A DNA stretch of 64,000 nucleotides, taken from positions 1,178,001-1,242,000 of the forward strand of contig OZ251223.1 of the NCBI GenBank assembly GCA_965240325.2, written 5' to 3'. Made by a program: the position numbers and the translations under genes. Below, one piece after another: positions 1 to 9,794 of this stretch. Source of the DNA: Rebecca billardiae RCC1528 (taxonomy: Eukaryota; Haptophyta). Below the pieces are notes generated by a model. That model was not told where the DNA came from. It saw only the letters and a program-made list of their open reading frames with translations, and ran no database searches. Positions within the stretch are counted from its first letter, which is position 1. Every line of letters starts with the position of its first letter.

Positions 1-1
1 C

Positions 2-688
2 GCAACTGCGCAGAGCAACCTGGGCGAGTGCTACGATCAAGGCAAGGGCGTGCACCAGGACTCGGCCGAGGCATTGCGCTGGTACCGGCTGGCGGCCGAG
101 CAGGGCTACGCAGATGCGCAGAACAACCTGGGCGTGTGCTACGAACGAGGCGAGGGCGTGGCGCAGGACTTGGCCGAGGCTGTGCGCTTGTACCGGCTGG
201 CGGCCGAGCAGGGCAATGCAGCTGCGCAGTTTGCCCTGGGCGCGTACTACCAACGAGGTGAGGGCGTGCCGCAGGATATGGCCGAGGCGGTGCGCTCGTA
301 CCGGCTGGCCATCGACGGCGGCCAGCCAGAAGCCCACTTGGCATTGGCGCGCCTGCTGCTTGCAGGCGGGGCCGTGCAGCGCGACGTGGCGGAAGGAGTG
401 CGGCTGCTGCGCCGCGGGCACGAGCTTGACGGCTCCGTGGTGGATCCGAGCAAGGTGCTCGGCGACTATGCAGGAGATCGCGAGGTGGCCGCTGCGTGCT
501 GCATGGTGTGCGCCAAGTCGGGCCGTGGCGTGAAGAAGTGCGAGCGGTGCCTTGTGGCGGTCTTCTGCTGCCGCGAGCACCTGCGGAGCGCGTGGAAAAC
601 GCACAAGCCACACTGCACGGAGTGGCGCGCCGCCGCGGCGGCGGTGACTCTGACTGCTGCCAATCACGCAGAGTCTGAGACGGCATAG
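2..688 (+). CDS. Sel1-repeat/MYND-finger protein, 3' part (5' end outside window)
   Basis: The frame is open from the left edge, so the start lies outside the window. Visible are the end of one Sel1-like repeat, two complete 36-residue repeats of the WYRLAAEQG...LG.CY..GEGV type, one degenerate repeat (YRLAIDGG...) and a C-terminal MYND-type zinc finger. The finger reads CMVC, CERC, then C-C-R-E-H and a final H-K-P-H-C, so one usual Cys ligand is His. Sel1 repeats are alpha-helical protein-binding solenoids and MYND fingers bind proline-rich peptides, so an adaptor role is likely, but no partner or reaction can be read from the sequence. From about base 400 to 650 the DNA is almost identical to the end of the gene at 3028-4734, and the similarity continues past the stop. 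Confidence 0.85.
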   Translation, partial: ATAQSNLGECYDQGKGVHQDSAEALRWYRLAAEQGYADAQNNLGVCYERGEGVAQDLAEAVRLYRLAAEQGNAAAQFALGAYYQRGEGVPQDMAEAVRSYRLAIDGGQPEAHLALARLLLAGGAVQRDVAEGVRLLRRGHELDGSVVDPSKVLGDYAGDREVAAACCMVCAKSGRGVKKCERCLVAVFCCREHLRSAWKTHKPHCTEWRAAAAAVTLTAANHAESETA

Positions 689-938
689 TGTAACCACGAC
701 GACGACGTCGGGGCCACCGGAAGTGAGTACTGGCGGGGACCGTTGAGCATGCATGCAGTGTCATCGCCAGACGGAGGCATAATATGGGCGGATAATATGG
801 CGCACCGGCCCAGCCCCCTGACTCCTCAACTTAGGCCCTGATAGAGCGTGAGCAAAAGCCGGGCCGGGCCGGCGCACGTCTGCCCGTCGCGATGCAAGCA
901 GGGCCGTGCTGCTGTCAGAGTCGATCGATGAGGCATCG
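689..938. other. Short convergent intergenic stretch
   Basis: This lies between the stops of the convergent Sel1/MYND and ATP-grasp genes. Its first 100 or so bases (CACGACGACGACGTCGGGGC, then a GGGGACCGTTGAGCATGCATG block) match the 3' flank of the second Sel1/MYND gene at about 4741-4850. The duplication therefore extended beyond the coding region. Confidence 0.6.
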
Positions 939-2828
939 TCAGGCCAGCGTCGACTGCTGCGCGGTCGCCTCTGACAGATTCCAATACCGCCGCCATGCCC
1001 ACTGCCGCCGCGGCCAGTCGCCCGCCATCCGGTTGGAGTTGCTGGTGTGCTGCTGGCGCAGTCCGGCGTCGGCATCCGCGTGGCGGTCGTCAGCGCGCAA
1101 CGCACCGCCAGTGCCGGCCTCCGCCGCCTTAGCCAGCGGCCCGCCGCACAGCACCACGGGCTCTCCTCGCTCGAGCTCAAGATTGCGCCGCAGGTACGCG
1201 ACCGAGCCAGCGGGTGCGCAAGTCGAGTGCGCTCGCACCCAGTCGAAGATCTGCTCGCACCAGGCGAGCGCGAGGCGCGTGCAGTCGGCTGGGAGCACCC
1301 CTGGCACGGCGGGCGCGAGTGGCTCGCAGCGTCCGCGGCACGAGCCGTCCGCCGGACCGCCGGCCGGGCAGCGCTGCCGCAGCACAGCCGTCGGCGGGTC
1401 GGCCGAGTACCGGAGCGTGCACGCGGCGCTGTCCACGGAGAGCTGGGGCGCGACGTCTGGGCCGCGCCGCACCATCGGCCACGGCGTCCGCGTCCACACG
1501 TCGTCGCAGTACGCGAGCGGCCACAGCCGCTGCGCCGTCGAGAACGAGTTCAACGGCAAGGTATTGATCGAATGCCTCAGCGGGGCCACTGCTGGAGTCC
1601 CCGCGGGCGAGCGCGCCATGCGTCCCGGAGGTGGCGTGCCCTGTCGCACGTGCGCGCGCAGCACCTCGAGGGGGCCCATGGGCAGGCCCAGCACCGCGCC
1701 GGGGAGGCCAACCATTGGGGACATGCGCAAGTTCGGGTCCACGAGCAGCGTGCGCCCCGAGCCCCGCTCGATCCGGAAGTCGCACTGGCCGGCGCCCGTG
1801 AAGCCGAGCGCGCGCATCAGCAGGCCAAACGAGCGCGCCGCCTCGGGCAGGTTGGCCGTGCGAAACATCATGCCACGCCCTGTCTCGCCTGCGTGTGCGA
1901 GAGGGACGTAGCCGAAGCCAGCGACCACCTCGCCGTCGACCACCGTGCCCACCCACGACACCGTCACGCCCTCCACCCACGCCTCCAGCAGCAGGCTCGT
2001 CCTCTCCTTGGCCGCCAGCTGCACCGCATCGCGCAGCTGCGCGGCGGTGCGGCAGACGCGCACGCCCTTGCCGATGCCGTCGAGAGAGGTCTTGGCGACG
2101 AGCGGCAGGCGCTGCGCGAGGCGCTCGAGCTCGGCCGCGCTCGCGCGGGCCACGGACGCCGGCTTGAGCGTCGTCTGCCACGCCAACGGCAGCCCGAGCT
2201 GCGCCGCCAGCAGGAGTGTGCGCAGCTTGTCCGTGTGCCGCCCCCAGTGCTCGCGTACGCGCGGGAGCGAGCAGGCAAGCGTGGCGAGCGCGCGCTGTTG
2301 CGCCTGCGTGCGCGTACTCAGGGCCTCGAGCCTGCGGGCCAGTCGGATCATCAGCTGCGTCGACGTGCGGTAGCCCGCCAGCACGATGGCAGGCGCCCAC
2401 TCCACAATGGCCGCCTCGAGCTCGCTCACTGCCTGGAGACTGCGCTGCGGCGCGTGCCGCGCGTAGCGGATGGTGTTGTGGGCCGACGACGAGGTGTTCC
2501 ACAGGCCGTTCAAGGGGTCGTCCGGGCTCGGATCGAACCGATAAATCAGCACGCCCACCTCCCATCCCGCGCCGTGCAGGGCGGAGGCGTGCAGCGGGAG
2601 CGTGTCCAACGCTTCTGCAACCAAGAGCGCGCGCGAGCCCCCGCCCAGCCGTGCGGCGTGGCACGCGTCGGCGCCGCCCTCGGGCGCGGTGCTGCCGGGC
2701 GCCGATGAGGACGTCAGCGCGCGTGCGCCTCTGCTGGCACTGCCGTGCGCCGCGCCGAGGATGAGGAGGGCCGCAACCACAAGGCGGCGACTCCGGATGC
2801 GTCCGCGGTGATGATGCTGACCGCTCAT
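939..2828 (-). CDS. Signal-anchored or secreted ATP-grasp family protein
   Basis: A 629-residue product. The chosen start (MSGQHHH) is followed by basic residues and a hydrophobic stretch at about residues 15-30, which looks like a signal peptide or signal anchor. The central part has ATP-grasp features: a D-K-L-R start of the lid region, PLVAKTSLDGIGKGVRVC (ATP-binding lysine and glycine loop), LLEAWVEG, and near the end of the domain GQCDFRIERG...LLVDPNLRMS, which supplies the acidic and Asn metal-binding residues. ATP-grasp enzymes join a carboxylate to an amine or thiol through an acyl-phosphate. The substrate is not evident. The C-terminal part holds a cluster of cysteines (CPAGG..., CRGRCEP, CTRL, WCEQIFDWVRAHSTC). 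The frame is open further upstream, but that would overlap the divergent gene at 3028. Confidence 0.75.
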   Translation of the reverse strand: MSGQHHHRGRIRSRRLVVAALLILGAAHGSASRGARALTSSSAPGSTAPEGGADACHAARLGGGSRALLVAEALDTLPLHASALHGAGWEVGVLIYRFDPSPDDPLNGLWNTSSSAHNTIRYARHAPQRSLQAVSELEAAIVEWAPAIVLAGYRTSTQLMIRLARRLEALSTRTQAQQRALATLACSLPRVREHWGRHTDKLRTLLLAAQLGLPLAWQTTLKPASVARASAAELERLAQRLPLVAKTSLDGIGKGVRVCRTAAQLRDAVQLAAKERTSLLLEAWVEGVTVSWVGTVVDGEVVAGFGYVPLAHAGETGRGMMFRTANLPEAARSFGLLMRALGFTGAGQCDFRIERGSGRTLLVDPNLRMSPMVGLPGAVLGLPMGPLEVLRAHVRQGTPPPGRMARSPAGTPAVAPLRHSINTLPLNSFSTAQRLWPLAYCDDVWTRTPWPMVRRGPDVAPQLSVDSAACTLRYSADPPTAVLRQRCPAGGPADGSCRGRCEPLAPAVPGVLPADCTRLALAWCEQIFDWVRAHSTCAPAGSVAYLRRNLELERGEPVVLCGGPLAKAAEAGTGGALRADDRHADADAGLRQQHTSNSNRMAGDWPRRQWAWRRYWNLSEATAQQSTLA

Positions 2829-3027
2829 TGCAGCCGCCGACGAACGACTCCAGTGTCTGCTGATTACTCGTCCTACCAGTTCAAAGTACGGCCTGCTCTG
2901 CGCGGTAGGCTTGGCGTCGCGTGGCGCAGAGCGCACCACCCACCCACACCATGGGCCACACATGCTGGTGCGGCCATTGCTGTCGGCCGTCGCCTGGCAT
3001 GTCAGCGATCGGCAGTACAAGTACAGC
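2829..3027. promoter_or_regulatory. Shared divergent promoter region, ATP-grasp and Sel1/MYND genes
   Basis: There are 199 bases between the two start codons, on opposite strands. Any promoter elements for both must lie here or overlap the coding ends. No TATA box is obvious. Confidence 0.5.
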
Positions 3028-4734
3028 ATGGCGGGCGATGCCGGGGTCCGCCTGCTCCGGCGCGCGGCTGGGCGGGGCGACGCACGTGCGACGTTCCTAC
3101 TCGCGAGGCGCACCGAAGCGGGCGACGGCGTCACGCAGGATGTCGACGAGGCGGTGCGCCTCTATGTCCTCGCTGCGAATCGTGGGTTTGCGCAAGCGCA
3201 GCAACACTTGGGCGAGATCTGCGCGGCCACGCAGAATTGGGCCGAGTCTGCGCGCTGGTACCGGCTGGCGGCCGAGCAGGGCGAATCGACTGCTCAAGCC
3301 CGCATGGGCGCGCTGTATGCAGAAGGCAAGGGCGTGCCGCAGGACTGGCCCGAGGCGGCGCGCTGGTACCGGCTGGCGGCCGAGCAGGGCAATGCAGATG
3401 CGCAGATCAACCTGGGCATGCGCTACCAACGAGGCGAGGGCGTGCCGCAGGATATGGCCGAGGCGGTGCACTTGTACCGGCTGGCGGCCGAGCAGAGCAA
3501 TGCAGGTGCGCAGTACAACCTGGGCGTATGCTACCAGCGAGGCGAGGGCGTGCCGCAGGATAAGGCAGAGGCGGTGCGCTGGTACCGGCTGGCAGCAGAG
3601 CAGGGCTACGCAGCTGCGCAGTTCAACCTGGGCATCTGCTACGAACGAGGGGAGGGCGTGCCGCAGGATAAGGCAGAAGCGGTGCGCTGGTACCGGCTGG
3701 CAGCAGAGCAGGGCTACGCAGCTGCGCAGTACAACCTGGGCATCTGCTACGAACGAGGGGAGGGCGTGCCGCAGGATAAGGCAGAGGCGGTGCGCTGGTA
3801 CCGGCTGGCGGCCGAGCAGGGCCACGCATCTGCGCAGTACAACCTGGGCCTATGCTACCAGCGAGGCGAGGGCGTGCCGCAGGATAAGGCAGAGGCGGTG
3901 CGCTTGTACCGGCTGGCGGCCGAGCAGGGTCACGCAGCTGCGCAGTGCAGCCTGGGCGCATGCTACGAACAAGGCGAGGGCGTGCCGCAGGATATGGCCG
4001 AGGCGGTGCGCTTGTACCGATTGGCGGCCGAGCAGGGCTACGCATCTGCGCAGTACAACCTGGGCCTATGCTACCAGCGAGGCGAGGGCGTGCCGCAGGA
4101 TATGGCAGAGGCGGTGCGCTTGTACCGGCTGGCGGCCGAGCAGGGCAATGCAGGTGTGCAGAGCCACCTGGGCGTATGCTACCAACTAGGCGAGGGCGTG
4201 CCGCAGGATACGGCGGAGGCGGTGCGCTTGTACCAGATGGCGGTCGAGCAGGGCAATGCACGTGCGCAGTACAACCTGGGCGTGTGCTACCAACGAGGTG
4301 AGGGCGTGCCGCAGGATATGGCAGAGGCGGTGCGCTTGTACCGGCTAGCCATCGACGGCGGCCAGTCACATGCTTACTCAGCATTCGCGCTCCTGCTGCT
4401 TGCAGGTGAGGCCGTGCAACGCGACGTGGCGGAGGGAGTGCGGCTGCTGCGCCGCGGGCACGAGCTTGATGGCTCTGTGGTGGATCCGAGCAAGGTGCTC
4501 GGCGACTATGCCGGAGATCGCGAGGTGGCCGCTGCGTGCTGCATGGTGTGCGCCAAGTCGGGCCGTGGCGTGAAGAAGTGCGAGCGGTGCCTTGTGGCGG
4601 TCTTCTGCTGCCGCGAGCACCTGCGGAGCGCGTGGAAAACGCACAAGCCACACTGCACGGAGTGGCGCGCCGCCGCGGCGGCGGTGGCTCTGACTGCTGC
4701 CAATCACGCAGAGAGTCTGAGGCGACATATATAG
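3028..4734 (+). CDS. Sel1-repeat/MYND-finger protein (568 aa)
   Basis: The start MAGDAG is chosen because the paralogue at 35047 begins with the same residues, although the frame is open upstream to 2911. The protein has an N-terminal helical region related to Sel1 repeats, ten clear 36-residue Sel1-like repeats from about residue 69, a degenerate repeat (YRLAIDGG) and a C-terminal MYND finger (CMVC...CERC...C...H...HKPHC). No signal peptide or membrane segment is seen, so it is probably cytosolic or nuclear. The repeats are 108 bases each and very alike at DNA level, with the variable positions mainly around GNADAQ and CYERGEG. It is probably a scaffold that binds other proteins, but no specific role can be assigned. 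Two long antisense frames are open across the array as a by-product of codon bias. Confidence 0.9.
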   Translation: MAGDAGVRLLRRAAGRGDARATFLLARRTEAGDGVTQDVDEAVRLYVLAANRGFAQAQQHLGEICAATQNWAESARWYRLAAEQGESTAQARMGALYAEGKGVPQDWPEAARWYRLAAEQGNADAQINLGMRYQRGEGVPQDMAEAVHLYRLAAEQSNAGAQYNLGVCYQRGEGVPQDKAEAVRWYRLAAEQGYAAAQFNLGICYERGEGVPQDKAEAVRWYRLAAEQGYAAAQYNLGICYERGEGVPQDKAEAVRWYRLAAEQGHASAQYNLGLCYQRGEGVPQDKAEAVRLYRLAAEQGHAAAQCSLGACYEQGEGVPQDMAEAVRLYRLAAEQGYASAQYNLGLCYQRGEGVPQDMAEAVRLYRLAAEQGNAGVQSHLGVCYQLGEGVPQDTAEAVRLYQMAVEQGNARAQYNLGVCYQRGEGVPQDMAEAVRLYRLAIDGGQSHAYSAFALLLLAGEAVQRDVAEGVRLLRRGHELDGSVVDPSKVLGDYAGDREVAAACCMVCAKSGRGVKKCERCLVAVFCCREHLRSAWKTHKPHCTEWRAAAAAVALTAANHAESLRRHI

Positions 4735-5516
4735 TGTATCATAACCACGACGACGTTGGGGCCACCGGAAGTAGTGAGTACTGCTCGTCAGGCGGGGACC
4801 GTTGAGCATCATGCATGCATCAGTGCCATCGTCAGACTGACGTACGAGGCATTATATGTGGCGTTATAACAGAGTTATAACTACCGAGTGTGTCGGGAGG
4901 CTGGAAAGGCGACGCGCAGCTGGTGGACAACCCTTGGGCCGCCATCGTCTTCTAGGTCCTGCAGGTATAGTTACTAGTTGTACTGTCATAGCCGATTTCC
5001 GGAGCTCATCGGCCAGCTATCCTTGATCATATCATCATGGCGGCCGCTGATCCTTTCATATCGGCCAACCACACTGGCTACTCAATAAGTACCCGCTCCT
5101 GACACACACATATATATTACCCATATTCCATATAATTGGCGGGCGGCCATATATTACATCGGGCCTGTCGTTATAGCAGATATTCGCATTTATTATGTCC
5201 AACTTCCGTCCAAATCTCGGACCCAGGAGCCCGTCCGCGCCCGGGTTCCGTTGCAATTGTTTGCGGCGAGCACGTCCGTGACACCATGTCACGGGCGTCT
5301 GACGGAGCTACAGGGCTCACGCGCATGCCGCCGAGTGCACGCTTGGGCTTGTCGTGGTGCTCGTGGCAGCACGCGCGCGCGCGTGGGCGCCCAACACGAC
5401 CTGAGAGTGCGCCGAGCGCGTCCGATGAGTACAACGTATGCTTCTGGGTCTCGTCGGCCTGCCCCGGCGGGCGGTTGGCGGTGTTGAGCCCGCCCGTGTC
5501 GATGTCGTGCCCTCCG
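4735..5516. other. Intergenic region
   Basis: The first 120 bases repeat the 3' flank of the first Sel1/MYND gene. The rest (about 4860-5190) is lower in GC, with short TATA-like runs near 5107-5160. I see no convincing coding exon. Confidence 0.5.
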
Positions 5517-5862
5517 TCACGGGACGGCAAGCGAGGGCAGCCCCTCGGGAGCCTCAGCCATGCGGCTGCACTTGGCACAGCGCGCGAGGCGTGCGGCGGC
5601 GCCTTCGAGATATGCTGTACGAAGCTTGCCGACATCCCGAATGACCTCTCGCTCGTGCTTGATGGTGGTGTTCGCCTGCTTGATCCACTTGACGTTGTCG
5701 TTGATGGCTCCGGCACTTCTCGGCCTCGGTCATCAACTCAGATGCCTTGCGCAGGTCGTTATCCATGTCGCGCGCGTCTGTGAGGTCTCCTCCGGTGCGC
5801 ATGCTCCTCACGCGCACCGCCTCGCGCGCGAGATCGCGGCATATCACGCCCAGGTCCTCCTA
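5517..5862 (-). pseudogene. Frame-disrupted coding remnant or isolated exon, unknown family
   Basis: Reading from 5862, a pyrimidine-rich TTGGTTAG precedes GAG GAC CTG GGC GTG. The frame then gives a natural-looking helical sequence including RDLAREAVRVRSMRTGGDL and ending near SELMTEAEK. At about 5717 sense coding moves to another frame, which continues as AINDNVKWIKQANTTIKHER, then EVIRDVGKLRTAYLEG, and stops at 5517-5519. No GT...AG pair at the junction fits, so a frameshift is more likely than an intron. The family is not recognised. The region lies just past the stop of the helicase gene, whose own 3' end is intact, so it is not part of that gene. Confidence 0.3.
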
Positions 5863-5917
5863 ACCAAGTGTGCACGTGAAAACATATATATATAGTATAA
5901 ACTGTACACGATGGTCG

Positions 5918-8900
5918 TCACTCATCCCTTCGCCACTCCGGCCCATCGAGGCCGTACGCGTGGCCCGGATCGTTCGCATTCTCCACGTCTACGAACGATG
6001 GTGCGCTCGAGTGTGCGCCGGTGCTGCTGGCGGCGTCATCGCCGCTCGGAGCGTCAGCGGCTGCGGGCGCGCCACCGTCCGCGTCGTCGCCGCGCCCCAG
6101 CCCGCCGAGCGCGCCGCGCAGCACCTCAGCGCTCACAGGCTCGTGCTCGCACCCCGTGTACGCGCCCGCGCGCACCGCGTACTCGAGCAGCGCGCCCCAG
6201 TGCGCGTCCTGCCGCAGCACGTGCGGGTTGCCGACAACGACCAGCAGCGCTCGCGCGCGCGTGACCGCGACGTTGAAGCGCTTTGGGTTCGCCACGAAGC
6301 CGAGGCTGTGCCTGGCATCGAACTCGATCAGCTCCGCGCTCGAGCGCACGGTCGAGACGATGATCACGCGCCGCTCCTGCCCCTGGAACTCCTCGACGCT
6401 GCCCACCTTCACCTCGCCCAGCCCGCGGCTGCCGAGTGCGGCGCGCAGCTTGAGGACCTGTGCGCGGCGTGCCGGCGCAGTCGCGGCGGGGCGGGCGCGG
6501 GGCGGGTGATGCGCGGCGGCGCCGCCGCGCGCGACACGCCCACGCAGCAGCGACAGCGACGTGCGGCGCGTCGCGCACGGCCGCGCGCGCGCGCGCGCAT
6601 GCGCACGCCTGCTTGCGATATGGACTGATCACGCCGATCTCGGCGGGAGCGACGCGGCTGGTGCGGAACGCGCGGAGCGACTCGATGTGCGCGAGCACGC
6701 GCTCGACCTCGATCGCGTTGAACCACGAGGGCGAGCTGCCCTCGCGCTCGTCGCGGCCGACCACGCCCTCGAACAGCAGCGGGACGCTCGGGTTGGGCAG
6801 GCCCTCCCAGCGCAGCAGCGCGTGCGTCGACTGCGGGTCGGCGCACGCGCGCAGCTCGCCGTCGTAGAAGAGGCGCGAGGGCAGAGATAGCAGCGCCGGG
6901 TGCGAGCGGTAGTTGCGCACCAGCTTCATCAGGCAGCGCGGCTCGTACGGCTCGTCCGCCTCGCCATCGGTCTCGGGCGCGGCATCGTCGTCATACCCGC
7001 CGGCGACTTTGGCCGGGGGCGCGTCGCCCCCGTCCGCCGAGGGCGCGCCCTCCATCAGCGCGCGGCGCGCGTAGAGCGCGCGCGCCATCAGTCGCTCCAG
7101 CATCGACACGTCCAGGCCGTGCGCGGCCGCGAGCGACGAGCGCACGATCGGGCCGAGCTGCCGCGGGTCGCCTGCGAGCACGAGCTGCGTGCGCGCGCCG
7201 CGGCCGTCGGCCGGGGCGACGAGTGGGACGAAGGCCGCGAGCAGCTCGGCCTCGAGCGCGTGGCCCGCCTCGTCCACCGCGACGTGCGAGAAGAGGCCTG
7301 GCTGCGCACCGAAGCAGCACGCGAGCTTGGCGGCGGTGCACGCGGTCGCGACGACGACGCTCCGCCTCCGCAGCTCCGCGACCGGCGGCATGGTAAAGCC
7401 GCCCTCGCGCTCCGAGTAGAGCGCGTACCGCTCGAGCGCCTCGGGGACCGCCTTGCGCTCGTGCGCGAACGCGTACACGCGCACGAGCTCGGAGGGGTCG
7501 AGGCCTCCCAGCCTAATCAGGCGCGAGCACACCTCGTCCGCGGCCGCGTTGGATGGCGCGCACGCGAGCACGCGGCTGGCTGGCTGCCGCCGGATCAGCT
7601 CGATGATGGCGGCGCTCAGTGTGGTCGTCTTGCCCTGCCATGGCGCGGGGATGGCGCGCGCACGTGCCACGCTGTGAGCCCAGGCGCGCGAGCGGCCGCT
7701 CTCGTGGCCGTGGCACGGGGCGCGCCGCGCATGCACAGTGCGCGCGCGCCGCGCACCGTGCCGGGCGGCCCAAAGACGCAGTAGGGAACGGCCGGTGCGG
7801 CACGAGATGCAATCTCCTCGACGGCGCGCCTCTGCGCCGCGTTCAGCCGCGCCGTCGAGTGCAGCGGCGCCATCGAGCGCAGCGCACGCGCGGCGGGCGC
7901 GTCGAGGTCGAGGTCCGCCTCTGTCGGGAAGAGAAGGGGGCGCAGCGCCATGCCCTCGGCGCACAGCTCAGCGTCCGCGCCAGCGCGCGGTGCGGGGCGC
8001 GGGGCGGCGCTCTCGCTCTCGGCGATCGCGCTCGCCTGGCGCACGCAGCACAGCGCGTGGTGCATCAGGCGCAGCGGCATCCGGCGGAAGGAGAACGCAA
8101 CCGCCGCCTTCTGACCCGAGACGAACGTGGCGTGGAAGCGGCGGTCAAAGGCCAGGAGCAAAGCGTCCCTCTCGACCTGATGCACACACCCCTCCCACCG
8201 GCACCGGTCGCCGGCGCGCCGCGCGTGGATCGAGTCTCCGCGCAGCACGGACGGCCGACCCTCCGCCAGACCGGGGACGGTCAGCCGCAGCAGCCTGCCC
8301 GCGGGCTTGAGCTGCGCGGCCGGCTGGTCGAACGCGCGGATGTCCACGGCCATCTGCGCCTCCTCGAGCCAGAGCAGCGTCTGCAGCTGCCGCGCGTGCG
8401 CGCTGAGCGTCTCCTGCGCCGCCAGCGCGCCCATCTCCGCTGACACGCGCGCCTCGGCCTTGGCGGAGCCGCGCACAGCCAGCAGCGGCAGTGGGATGGC
8501 GTGCGGCTTCGGAGCCGTGTACCCATCGGCCTGCACGGCCGAGAACGGCCGCTCGCCCGGAATCAGCGGCTCGAGCTGCTCCTTGGCCAGCTCGATGCCG
8601 CGCGGGCGCGGCGGCGGCGTGTAGGGGGCGGTGGGCACGAGGCTCGCCGCGAGCTCGGACTCGACGCTCACCTCGAGTGCGCGCACGATGTGGAAGGAGC
8701 CCAAGTCGAACACGAGCAGCCCGCGCGCCACGCCAGCACGCTCCGCCTTGAGCTCGAGATGGACTGCGTACGAGGCACCGGCGTTGAGGACGACTGCCGA
8801 GCCCCGGCACACGCCGTGCTCGTCGCTGAGCGAGAGACCTGCCACTGGCAGAAGTGGCCGCACGGCGCGCAGCTCGCGCGCCACCCTGCCGGCGTTGTGG

Positions 8901-9349
8901 ATGACTATGCGCTGGCGCGCTGTCATCCCCGGCCTGGGCGCGTTGAAGCGCAGCTCATCGACCCGCACGCCGCCCTTGTCGCGCGCGAGTGCCTCCAGGC
9001 TGTGGCCAAACGCTCGAAAGGCTGACTGGCCCGCACGGCTGGCGCCCGCCGGTGGAGGGCGCTGCGGCCGGTTCGAGGTGGATGGCGTCACGTAAAAGGT
9101 AAATGTACCCCTCCCGCCCCGCCGAACGGGGATGTCCGGGCGCAGGCACATGCAGTAGAGCGCCTGGCTGAAACTGCCTGTTGTGCCTGACGCTCGCGTG
9201 TAGTGCACGCGCAGCCACTCGCGGTCGACATTCACGGCTCCAGCGGGGGGCACCACGCGAGCGATTGCTTCAGGGCACGAGCGAAGATAGGTCCAGAAGG
9301 CGACCGCGCTGTTAGCCGCGCGCTCTCGGGCTGCGGCAGTGCCTGGCAT
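5918..9349 (-). CDS. MOV10/SDE3-type superfamily 1 RNA helicase
   Basis: Three exons (9349-7757, 7634-6609, 6457-5918) give 1052 residues. The first intron splits the Walker A motif exactly: GPPGT at the end of exon 1, GKTTTLSAA at the start of exon 2. Further motifs are CAPSNAAAD (Ia), DEAG at about 652 (II), LAGDPRQLGP at about 686 (III), KLVRNYRSHP (IV region), VISPYRKQ (V region), SVEEFQGQE at about 896 and NPKRFNVAVTRARALL at about 936 (VI). The tail ALLEYAVRAGAYTGC resembles MOV10 rather than UPF1. MOV10/SDE3 helicases unwind RNA 5' to 3' and act with Argonaute silencing or decay in the cytoplasm. The 530-residue N-terminal part fits the long MOV10 N-terminus. The second intron needs a GC donor. 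The start at 9349 is the first in-frame Met; an upstream exon cannot be excluded. Confidence 0.85.
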
Positions 9350-9794
9350 CGTGAGTCGTGGTCGTGGTTGGACGGGTCACTCTCGTCGTCGACGCTCACG
9401 CGCCGATGCGTGTTGGACACGCCAGAGCTGCTGCGCACCCAACTGCCATGCCAGTCCGGCGACTGCGCGAGAACTGCATGTGCCCCTTTTATTCGAGTTT
9501 AATTCGATTCATCAGTAATCAGCATCACGATCACGCCCCCGTGACGAAAGTGTATGCCGGCGGAGACGTCTGACGAGCGCACGGGGTTGAAGCTGTGAGT
9601 ACGTCGAGATCGTCTCGTCAGGGGAACATCATTTCAATGTAAGTAGCAGAACGCTCCACGGCAGTAGGAGTACCAGCTAGACGTAGTCGATGAGTACAGT
9701 AGCTCGGGCCACGACCGGCGTGGTCAATCGCCGACTCGGTCGGGTGAGATGAATCATTTTGAAGCCGGCGGCCGCCCACAAGCCGTCATCTCCA
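9350..9794. other. Intergenic: helicase promoter side and dehydrogenase 3' flank
   Basis: This lies between the helicase start and the stop of the next minus-strand gene. GC is lower than in the flanks, with an A/T-rich patch around 9480-9550 upstream of the helicase. I see no exon. Confidence 0.45.

Noticed and set aside
2520-2545. B-box-like GGATCGAACC suggesting a tRNA on the minus strand
   Set aside because: It is one base short of the consensus, has no A box or acceptor stem, and lies within the ATP-grasp coding region.
3028-4734. 108-bp repeats as a CRISPR-like array
   Set aside because: The units are in frame and encode Sel1 repeats; there are no short identical repeats with unique spacers.
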